Source: Sceloporus undulatus (taxonomy: Eukaryota; Chordata; Lepidosauria; Squamata; Phrynosomatidae). From it: a DNA stretch of 64,000 nt. Under the pieces are notes generated by a model. That model worked only from the letters and a program-made list of their open reading frames with translations. It ran no database searches and was not told the origin of the DNA. The stretch spans positions 47,851,218 through 47,915,217 of the forward strand of contig NC_056528.1 of assembly GCF_019175285.1 (NCBI RefSeq), in the 5' to 3' direction. This document shows, piece after piece, positions 28,701 through 40,660 of the stretch. Position numbers and translations under genes: made by a program. Numbering within the stretch: the first letter of the stretch is position 1; every line of letters begins with the position of its first letter.

Positions 28701-31700
28701 ACTTTTGCCTGAAATGTCTAAGGAGCTTCCAAACTGTGTACTTAGCTCTTTCCCCACTGCATTCCCTACAGTTCTGTTGACATTTCCCATATTTCCTCAC
28801 ATTATCTGGGATTGAAGGAGACATGCTTCGCTGCCAACTCTATTTTTGCACATTGTACATTCTACAGGAATTGCCAAAAGACAGTGACCAACCAGAAAGA
28901 GATGCTCAGTACCTTCTGGAACATGTACATAAATGCACACACACACTGACTTTTCCCTTTCCTTTTCCTGCTAACACTCTAGATACAACATTTTTGGTCT
29001 CCTGTGGTCACCTGTGTTACTTTGAAACCCGAGTTGTATTTCAGCCTCCAAAGACTGCCTTGCACTTGCAAGGCTATCCTCAGTTGGCAAATCCAAACTC
29101 CATTCCCTCATCTTCCACCCGTTATTGAGATACAGCCGCATACATACAAAAACAGTTGCCTGAGCCACTCTTCAGAGGCTAACACAGTAGTTTCTGTACA
29201 CACTGGAAGTGGAATAAAACAGACATACTTTTCAACTTAATCTTTATGTTTTTGGAGCTAGTTTTCTCACTGTGACCAAACTGTGCATAATCCACCACCT
29301 GTATGCCACATCTCTACAAATGAGTCTAACATTTTGTTCCATTTGTGTACATGTTTATAGATGTCAAGTCTGTGTGGAGAATGAACAAAGCCAGAGAGCA
29401 GTCCCTGCAACAGTATTCATGTTCCTTCTGAATATCAAATAAAAAGGCAAAGTCCCCAATGAAGCCCAAAGCTCCCAAATACTATCCAAACAAAATACTG
29501 AATTATCATCAAATTTAGAAGTCTATCATGGCCCCAGAAGGGAAAATGACAACCAGTGGCTGTTGCAGCTCACCGTAGCATTAGCTTTCCCTTCCCCTTT
29601 CCTTTCAACGCATACATTTCAAACAGCAGGGATCAATTCATGGGAGCCCTTGCCAAGAAAACACTGAATGTTTTTCACTGTTCCTCAGGTTGTTGTTTTT
29701 TTACAGCTCAAGCCATGCTCCTATAAACTTGCTTTACTCTTCTGGATGCACAGTCCAAAACACATAAACTGTGAGTCTCTAGTAATTTTTTTCCATGCTG
29801 TTCTATGTGTGTATCCTCCTTCTGGGTGCCAATATCTGCAGACTGAGGAATTAATTCCAACACTGACATCAGAAGAATAGAGCTGGGTGAGTCTGATCTC
29901 CTTCCAAACAAAGCAACTGTTTTGTCTGAGCCCTGTTCTGTCCAAGTCACACTGGGATGATGGGGAAGCGAGTGAATGTATACAGCTGACCAGTGAAGGT
30001 CTTCTTGAACTAGTTCATCTACCAGGTTTTTAATTGTAGAGAAGAAAAGAGATACTTGCTTTCAGAGCCTAACCGTCGCTAAAATTTTGAGTCCAATGCA
30101 AGCGGCCATGAGATGAGACTGCTTCAAAGTTTGGGAACTACAAAAACTGGGCACCCCATCTAGAGAAAAAAGCCAGAAAATCATGAATGGTTATTGTCAT
30201 GGTGTGTTATATCCCTGTCCCCCATCTATGAAGATTCTTCCCTTTCTTTCTTGCGTCTCAATTTTTCCCCCCTTCTGACTTGGGAAAGCTTACAAGCTGA
30301 ACCCAGTCAGGATCTGCTGTAGCAACTTCCTCTATAACTCATGGAAAGGCGCCATAAAACAGAAAAGTATTTGAATGAGCTTTGCCTACCTTGACCTGCA
30401 AAGGTCCTTGCTAAACAGTCCTAGTACTGGAAAAACAAACTAAGTCCAGAAAGGGTATTTTCCCTTTCCACACATCCACAGGAATGTGTAACTCCAGTCA
30501 TCCAGATATTATTGGCCTACAGCATCCATCAGCCCATGCAACATAGCTGGTGGTGAGAGATTATGGAGGGAGTTGTCCTAAAATATCTATGGGGCCACAA
30601 TGGTCCATCCCTGCACCGCAGAGCAGAGCTGATACTTAAACCCAAAGAGATGGTGCTCTCAAACTCACCCCACATACTGAGACGTCGGTGTGTTAATATA
30701 GGATATACAGTATAGGCATGCTCACCAATAACTTCTTTGAATATAGCAGCACTTTATGGGGTTTCTACCACTGTTTGCTATACAACCTGTCTCCACATGA
30801 ATATGTACAGAAGAGCAGAGCTTGGAAACTTTACTTTCTTGGACTGTAACGCTCACAGAATTATTTTATGGACAAAGGTACAAACTTCTATTCATTCTTC
30901 AACTCAGTTTGGGGGGGGGGGGCAACAAAGCATTCACTGTTCATAGTGTTGCCAATTAAAGTGGGACTTAACTACAAATCAAGTATCACTATAAAATAGT
31001 GCAAGTTGGACAATTATTTCATTCTTTAGGTCTACTTCAGACTAAGTGGAATACGACACATGCAGAAGAACACAACGTTATGAGATTCTGTGAATGAAAG
31101 GAAGATCTCCCGTTTTGTTCAATGTCAAGCCGTAACATGAAACCACAGCATAACAACTATAATAATATTATCCAATATAACAAAACAACAAAATCCCTGC
31201 AGCCACAAACATTTGGGCTAAATGTGAGTCTAATGCCATTTGTTGTATTGTTTTGGAAAAGCTTAATCAAATTGTCCTGTCAACATTGGGTTACTGTCAT
31301 GGTGTGTTATACTCTCAGAATTTAACACACAAACCCAATATTTTCCTGACAACTGTCCCACTCTTTGTACACAAGGAGCCCACATACACAAAATTGAACT
31401 CTCTCCTACAGTTTGCAATTCTTTTTCAATAGACTTCCTTTGAGACTAAGATGCTGCGGAGACCTTAGGAATGGGTCAGTGGGGTAGAGAGGGAGAAGTC
31501 CTGTTTCTCATTTCTGTGAATAGTGGCTTCTCCGCAGGCTTTGTGGCGGTTATCCTCCTCTGCTGAAGGAGCGGATGGATGCCTCAAACAACAGGGCAAA
31601 CGGGGGATTCATTTTTTTAAACATGCATCTCTGAAAAGAAAGCAGCTTTTGTATCACACCACTGAGAAGCTGAGGGAAATGGTGATGCTCACAGAATGAG

Positions 31701-33940
31701 AGGCAAACAGATCCTTCCTCCCCAAACACCAGCAGATGATCGCTGAAAAGCTGCTGATGCCTGTGGCTTTAGGAAACACCAAATGTAGCCATTGACATCT
31801 TCTTCTTGTTGGCCTTTATTCACATTATTATTACAATAGCATCACCAATACACATGTAGCTTCAAGAGTGTCTTTGAAGGACAGTACTACACGCTATATG
31901 CATCAGAAGGAGTCAGTTCATCATCACAAAAGCTCATGCAAAAATAAAAAACAGTTAGTTTTAAAGGTGTTGCCACATTGCTTTTTCTTTCTCCCCACAT
32001 TCCCCCTTCCTTTCTCCTTTTTTATCTTTGAAGGACAGGTCTCTCCCTTGAGGAATATACCGTCAACATTTCTACACAAAAGGAGACAGAGAAGAAGAAA
32101 GGGCAAAGCAGAGCTTTCAGTCTAAACCTAACAGTAGATCCACTGAAGCAAAGGGATTTACGTCAAGGTTGACTTACCATTCAGCAGTTAAGTCAATGTG
32201 TCTATTACAGTTGGGATGAATATTTGATTTAGGCCACAGAAACTGAACCTACACTTACATTTGCTATAAGCATTAGAGAGTTCCTATACACCATTACAAG
32301 AAAATGTGGATTATCCAGGGAGATCCATAAGGAAAGACAGCAAGAGAGGATGTATTATACAGAGAGGAAATCCAGGGCATAAGGTACAAGTGAGGGGAAA
32401 TGGGTGAGGCCATTAAAGAAAGCTGTTCCACAATTACTACACTATGATTCCTGTGCTAGTTGTGACAGGGCTCTCAAAAGAAGCACAATTTAGAACACCC
32501 AGAAACTTCCAGTAATTCCACCCAATTCAGCTTCTATTGTCATGGACTCAGCACGTTTTACACAATTTATCTCCTAAAAACACATAAGGACTGCCACATT
32601 CCTTTTAACCTATATCCTGTGCTTTACAAAGGACCAATTAATTGAAATCTGGTGCTTGAGATAATCACAACCTATGGTTGGTTTCTGTGTTTCCAAAGAG
32701 CTCCTCACTGATTTCCTTGCCCCAGCATGTCTGTGACTTCACATTTCCTCCATTACCACACCAGAGCTTAGGTAACACCTCTGCTGCAAATCCCCAGCTT
32801 CCTCAACCCTGATGAACACTAGGCCTACCTAATGTCAAGAGACTGAATTGTTCATCTGCTGTGCAGTGCCCAACAGTGTTTGTGTGTCCAAAGCAAAACA
32901 ACCACAGAAGCCCCCATCAAGAAAACCCAGGCCCACTATGTTTCAGCCATACACCTGTGAAGTATTGTTGCTGTTGTTGTTATGTGCCTTCAAGTCATTT
33001 CTGATTTCTGGCAACCCTATCATGGGATTTTTTTGGCAAGGTTTGTTCAGAGGAGGCTTATGATGGGTCACCGGGGCTCAATAAAGCTGCTTCTGGTGCC
33101 AGTTTCTGGTGCCCACTCCTTGTGCCCTTAGCTCCAACCATTTCTGGAATGCAATCCCTGGGAATTTTCCTAAATTGGAATTCAGCCAACTAGGCCAAAA
33201 AGAAATCATCATCATCATCATCAACATCATCTCCTCCTTTCCCAAAGCATTCTTGCCTCTGCAGACAGGTGTGCATTGGTGATTCCCAACTTGGATGCTG
33301 TATTGATTGTCAACCCTAAACAGGAGAGATACAAATTGTTCCTTCCAAAAAAGAATAGGGGATTGGTTTCAAACACTTGTATGAAGCCCATGAGATTTAC
33401 AGCTAATGAATCTCTGCCTTTGGGAAGACCAAAACCAATCTCTGCACAGGCAACCTGTAGACTCACAACTGAGAAACCAGATAACATCTAAATCTGGAGA
33501 GTAGCCCTGCTGGATCTGAGCAAAAGCCTGTGTAATCCAGCAGGCTGTTGCCTATGGGCAATCCACAAGGAAAACATACAGATACAACATACATCTGGAA
33601 GGTTTCCCCGCCTTTTGGGGTAAAACTATGAGGATTACACAACCAACTTGTTGCCATATCATTTGTCAGAATCCTGTGTCAGCGACCTATAAGCATCACA
33701 ATTCATGCTTCAGACACTGCTGTTTGAATTCTGATTATACAGCTGAAGAAGCATATCTTCTAGCAAAACAGAAAAGAAAACTACCGGAGGATATTCCGTC
33801 CTTTTGCTGCTGTCCTGCCAAGATTTTTTGCTGTCTACCAACATTTTCTACAATTGTGAACTGCTGTTAGATAATAACTTGTTTTTGACAACTGGAAAAT
33901 ATTCCCCTTTGTACATTAATTCTGTTTAACCTCTGTGTGT

Positions 33941-33975
<35 letters not shown>

Positions 33976-36900
33976 CACTAATACACTTTTTAAAAACTTC
34001 AGTAACTTGTTGATGCATACTGAATCAAACGTGTTAGGTAGGTTTGTTCATTGCATGTGTATATGAACAGCCACACTTAGTTCAATTGCATGATACACCT
34101 GCATTTGTGGTTTAAAACTGTGAAGATACCAGAGCCTACTGGTTTAGATGTAAAGTATCTCAAATGCAACTCCCAACCTATCAGACCAATACAAAAAGAA
34201 AGAGGGGCTCCTTCAAAGGCCCCTGTGATACTAGAAGAATTTTTCTTCTGGCCAAAAGCAACACAAGAAACAAGCCAGGCATAAGTCCAAGTTGGCAGAC
34301 ACAACTATCTACACAAACCTAGCATTCTGAAGAGGCTTCTGGAGCCTCTTCTCTTTCCATGCTGTGTCTGCTGAGGAGGGATATCAGGTTGGGAGCAGGA
34401 GAAAGGGGCAGGGAGCAGATTCAAATGCTTAGAGACATCCTACCTGCCTCTTGACCAGCCAAGAATTATGGTTTAAAAGAAAATATAGTTGTTAATTGAA
34501 CAAGCCAACTTGAAACCCCAAATAGTTTTTGGGGCTCCTACAGTTGCCTAGCTTTCAACCACTGCCCATTATTTGGATCTAGGTTGAAAAAGCACTTTCA
34601 ACACACATACCATGCCTTTCAAAGCAGCGCATATGCCACTGTGTCATAACTATTTCAGGCTGAGACACAGTGACTAGGTTCAAGTCTACCCAGTAAATGT
34701 TATAACTAAAGTAGAGATTCAGTTCCAGGCTGTCTTCAGTCCAGGTTCAAACATTAAGACGGCTGTCTAACTCAGCAAGGTGAAGGGTAATGAACAAATA
34801 CTGTCATTAAACAATAACATTCTGCTTAGTACCCCACTAGACCAGCTAAAACACCAAACACAATGCCTCAAAATCCTTTCCTTTTCTCTCTCTCTCATAT
34901 AGATCTGACAAGTACCAGGGCTGCCAACCTTCTTAGCCTGGCAAAATACCTAGGTATCAGCATGAATTACTCTCCAAAGGGTGTTCAACAGTAAAACGCA
35001 TGCTGCCAGGAGAACCAACTTGCAGTCAGAAGCTAGACTCTCATCAAAACCATTGTGTGATAGACAGAGAGGCTGATGGCAAGAAAGAGAGAATGAGAGA
35101 GATTTGAACCAATTCATGCTATCCCTACAGCTAATCTCTAAATTGAATCAGTGCCTCTAGCAGATTCATCTGGTTAAAAGGAGATTTCTGTATATGTAAA
35201 TGAAGAAACCATTTGATTTTTCACATATGAATACTTGCACTACCTGCTAAACTGCGCTTTCACTTGCTGTAAACTAGTCTGCTCAATATCAACCAGGCAT
35301 GGATATTTAATTTTGTTTGCTACTTTGTTTTTGTGAGGGTTGGGATGCGCCAATGGAAAGAGAAGCAGAGAAGAGCAATACTGAAAAGATGGGTAGACAA
35401 AATCATCCAGCACATAGGTTTCTATATTGCTACAGTTAACTTCATGAATGATCATGGATGGTGATCATAAGAAAGACCGTATATGGGACCGTATATGGGA
35501 ATATTTTAAAGACGTTCCCTCTTTAGGTTAACAAAAAACCCAACCCAGAAAGCCTAAACAGATGTATGGCAGAAACAGAAAAGTAAATAATATGCTACTC
35601 TGCTGTAAATTAGCATTTAAAGCATTGCTTAGAAAATTTTCTTTCTAAACCAAAATTAGACTACTTTTTATCACACACACACACACACACACACACAGCT
35701 GCATTCTACTCTTAGCATAAGTTGCATAATCCTGATTTAGACCCTTAGTGGTGATCATAGTAGGCATACTCTTAATCATTGCTGCATGCAGGAAACAATA
35801 CACTAAGCTTTGTGTTCATGCAAAAAACACAATAACGCATAGGACATGTGTCAACTGGAAGCTTTATTTTGACTCATATCCAGCCTGCATCAACAATCAA
35901 ATAGCTAGTGATGATACAGTTTCTGGAAGAAACTCAACATGGCCCTGATATCTCAATGATGCCACTCAACTTCATAGACATTGGTCCAAAACACACTGCA
36001 GAAATAATCCAGTTTGGGACCACTTTAACTGCCCTGACTCAATTCTAGGGAAATCTGGGAACTATAATTCTGTGAGACATTTAGCCTTCTCTGTCAGAGA
36101 GCTTGGGTGCCACAATAAACTACAATTCCCAGGATTCCCTAACACTGATCCAGGGCCATTGGTCTCAAACTGGATTATTTCTGCAGTGTGTTTTGGCCCA
36201 GAGTGAATTAAGCAGTACAGGTATAGTGTTTCCCCGATCTACAGAAAAACACAATGTACAAAAAGTCACAAATGCCAGCATGATGTTGGACTAGGGTTCG
36301 AATCCTTCCTCAACTCTAGACACTTACTGGATGATCGTGGGCATGTCACATTCTCTCAGTCCCTGAGGAAGGCAATGACAAACCCTGTCTGAACAAACCT
36401 TGCTGAATAACTCCCATATAGGATCGCCTTAGGATGACCATAAGTCATAAACAACTTGAAGGCACACAACAACAAAGAGCCACACTCAGAGCACCTCTTG
36501 ACTGTAATGAGAAAGACATGCTGCAGAAAGCATGCGTTACTAGTGCGATTCTGCACTGTAGAAGTAATCCAGTTTGACACCACTTTAACTACCATAGCCG
36601 AACGATATGGGATTCTGGGAACTGTCATTTTGTGAGACAGAGCTCAGATGCCACAGCAAACTACAGTTCCCAAAATTCCACAGAACTGAGCCATGGCAGT
36701 TAAAGTGGTGTCAAAGTGGATTATTTCTGCAGTGCAGATGGAGCCGTATATTATGCACTCCATTTTAACAAATGAGTACGATACATGACCTTTGGTTTTT
36801 GCTGCTTTTTAAACTACCACCACTACTTTCAAAGTTGTTGGGTAACTCTGCGCTGACACCACTTCCTAATTTCCTGGTACAATCTTGCTTACTGATTTTA

Positions 36901-39900
36901 AGTTCACATTTCAGTCTATCACAGGAAGCAGAAACCACAAGGGGAGGAAAAAGAGATGTCTTCACTAGGCAGAAAACATTTGGGGGGGGGTGTACTTACT
37001 GAAAGTGAAATGCCCTCACCCCAATGCTCAAATGCTCAGGCAACAATTCCTTGGTTAAATGAAGATGCCACAAGACGCTCTGCTCATTGCCGCAACTGAC
37101 AAATGCTGCTGCCCTGGCAGAATCGAGCAACTCTGATGCTCCAGTCAGTTTCCAGAAGCAAAGAAAGTGGAAATTTTCATGTTCTTGAGAAGTGTGCATG
37201 CAAACTTAGTATGTTATAAACAAATTGACGGTGATTTCATTCATGCGCAAAGAGGGAGGTTCCTACCAACAACAGGATGCTATCTCTACTGAAATGATTC
37301 AAAGAGCAATCTCATAGTAGTGTTGTCCTCCTGTCAGGGATGACAACAGGGGATGGATTATTCCACACTGCAGAAATAATCCAGTTTGAGACCGCTTTAA
37401 CTGCCCTGGCTCAAGGCTAGGGCATTATTCTGGGAACTGTCGTTTTGTGAAACATTTAGCCTTCTCTGTCAAAGAGCTCTGGTACCACAATAAACTATAA
37501 TTCCCAGGATTCCCTAGCACTGAACCAGGGAAGTTCAAGCGGCCTCAAACAGGATTATTTCCGCAGTGTGTTTTGGACCAGTGTTTTGTTTCTCCAGTTT
37601 TTGCAGCCTTACCACCCTGAGAAGTCCCATTCAGCAGCAAGGATGAAAACCAGACAGGGCTGTCATCAGACATGACTTGGGGGTGAGGAAAGACAGAGGA
37701 AAGGCAATGAGGAACATCACAAAAGAGCATCAAAAACATAAATGGAACTATGTATTATGTGAGAAATATTTCTTGCAGACGTACAATCAAAAAGTGTGAC
37801 AAAATGTAAAGCTCAGAGGTATTTCCCTGCAGAATAAGATCAGATGAAAATCCCACAACTAAAAGATTCCTGGATATTAAATATCTTTTATCTAGGTGGT
37901 CTAACCAATTAATTATATACCACTTTTGTGTATCCTGAGTCCTTCAGACACATTGGCACACAAATCATTGCAACATCCACGCAATGTGTGTTTCATGCCA
38001 ATGTGGTTCGTTCAGGTCAACAACCAACAAAAAGATCCCTGCTTAGTCAATAAGCTTCACTGAGGTGGTCTAACAAACTATGAAACTAACTGGCTTACCT
38101 GAATATTACCAGGGATTGTGAGTTCTTCAAACACTAATCTTTTTAACATCCACATAATATAAGCTAGAATTAACCTGCAGATAAAGACTGAGAACAAGAG
38201 ACAGCATCTTTGCCCAGAAAGCTTGAAGCAAACATTTTCTTCTTTCATAGCAATTTTTTTTAACCATAGCCAGTCTGGGGTTGTGGTTTGAGCATTGAAC
38301 GACAGCTCTGGAAACTAGGGTTCCAATCCCTGTTCAGCTATGGAACCCAATGGGTGACCCTGGGCAAGTCACACTCTCTCAACCTCAGAGGAAACCAAAG
38401 GCAAGCCCCCTGTGAACAAATCTTGCCAAGAAAACCCCATGATAGGTTCACCTTAAGGTCTCCCTAAGTCAAAACTGACTTGAATGTGCACAACAACGAC
38501 AGCATAAAACAAGGCTGAACAGTAAGAGATTATTTTAGCTCCGAAGCTCCAAGTAACAAGAACCACAATATCTTATCTGGTCAAAGTGTTAACAGAAGGC
38601 TTCAGACCTCTGTGGCATCAGGTCAAGAATGTTCTTTATTTGGAGACAGATTCCATTAGAATGAGAGTCACTTGACAACACACACTCACCGACCTTTGAG
38701 AGAAGACGTCTTTTAAAATTTCGGTTATCTGGAAGCCAAATGTGTAGATTTTATACAGCAAAAGATGGAGGAAAGAATCTCAGAGGTACTGACCTTACAA
38801 GCAACAGGAACGGCAGAACTGTTACTGCATTTTATACACTAAGTTGGTGTTTTTATTAAATAGCAATAACTGCAGATTCCAAAAGGACAGCCAACTATGA
38901 TGGATCAAAGCATCCAACCCCCTCACACTTTTCTGTTAAATTCCTACAGTATACGGTGGTTGGAAACTACAAGTGAGTTGCGGCTCAGTCTTTATATTTG
39001 ACCAGAGAAAGAGAGGACTTCTTTATGTTGCAGTAAAGACAGTTTTCGCAGGTCCAATTTCAATCACTCCTTTAAGTTAAGTTCAACATCCTGAAAGTCT
39101 TGTACATATCTGTAAAGGAGCCCTTGCACCTGGTCATCTTAGAATGAATGAATGAAATGGAAAATATCTAGACACCGGAAGCTGTCTCATCTCTTGGAAG
39201 TGAATAAAAACTATTTGTCCATCCAGAAAAATCATTACCAACTCTGAATGGTCATGATTCTCCAAACTCTAAGGCATATTTCTCCCCTATAACTTCACAT
39301 ATGCCTTTTCGTTTTAGGTTTATAAGCCAGTAATGAACCCAGCACCCTTCGAACACAAAACACATGTTCCACCACTGAGCTACAGTCCCTCCAGAAAACA
39401 TGTGTATGCAATGCATAATATAAAGTGGGCTTTGTGATGTAGGCTATCATTTAAACAGTGTTCCCTCGTGGGTGCGTTCAATATTGAACATTGTCATGGA
39501 AGAATGCAGTTGTGCTTTACCTGAATACTCACTCCTGCATGGCAGGGGTCGGACCCATGCAGTCCCTTCCAACTCTCTGATTCTGCTTTATGATTTCAGG
39601 AGCTGTTGACATCTCACTCCAAGTCTCCATTCCCTTGCCATCACTTTCGGACAGCTGCTGCAATGCTGTTAGGTTTCAGCGCTACCACTAAGGTTTCTAA
39701 CATGACTAACCACCAAAGCCACAATAAGGTTACCAAGTACTATCCCAGAGCTAACAAACCTACGTCTTTCCTAAAAACACCAGAAGTAGTAGTAGTAGGT
39801 TCAAGGATCAAGTAGCTAATGTGGCAACAGGAAGCATCACCACCAAGTCCTGCAATGGAGCTGGCTTGTTTTCTGCAGCTCCAGAGACTAGAACACAAAC

Positions 39901-40629
39901 CAAAAGATTCAAATTGCACAAAGAGAGATTAGGAAGAACTTCTTTACTATGAGAACTCTGGAACAGAAGTGAGGGTGCATTCCCCTTCTTTATTTAAAAA
40001 GAGGTTGGACAAATGCTGTCATTGTCTATTCCTTCATGTCAGGGAGGGGTGGACTAAATGATCCTTGAGGCCCCCTTTCCAGCCCTCAGATTCAATGATT
40101 CTAATTGAGAGAGGATAAGAAAGACTTTCCAATAGTGTATGTTTGTTTCCTACTCATTATCAAGCTTACGTTTCCACTATAATATCCTGTGATTTAAACC
40201 CACTCAAATGAATTTATCCCATTTGTCTCATTAGCTGCATTTCAACCGTAAATCTTTTTGCTTGCTGGCCTGAGCTTAACCCCCATTGAGAGTGGACTTT
40301 GACAGTCAGTAACAACTAAGATTTATCCTAGCAGCCTCCTCCTGGTTTGACTGGCTCTGAAAATAAATTCAAAAGGACTTCCTTCCTGGTGAGCAAGAAT
40401 AAGAAGGCAGCTTTAAACCACAAAAAGAGATACCTATCATACCTAGCATGCCATGATAGAGCACTGGGGATTAGGATTTGAATCACTGCTCAGCCATGAA
40501 AACCCACTCGGTGGCCTTGGGCAAGTCACATTCTCTCAGCTTCAGGGGAAGGCAACGGCAAACCCCTCCTGAACAAACCTTGCCAAGAAACCCTGTGCCT
40601 TAGGGTAGTCAGAAATGGCTTGAAGGCAC

Positions 40630-40660
<31 letters not shown>

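Noticed and set aside
28282-32125. Short open frames in intron 1 as alternative exons
   Set aside because: None matches the PICALM family or carries convincing splice sites in frame.
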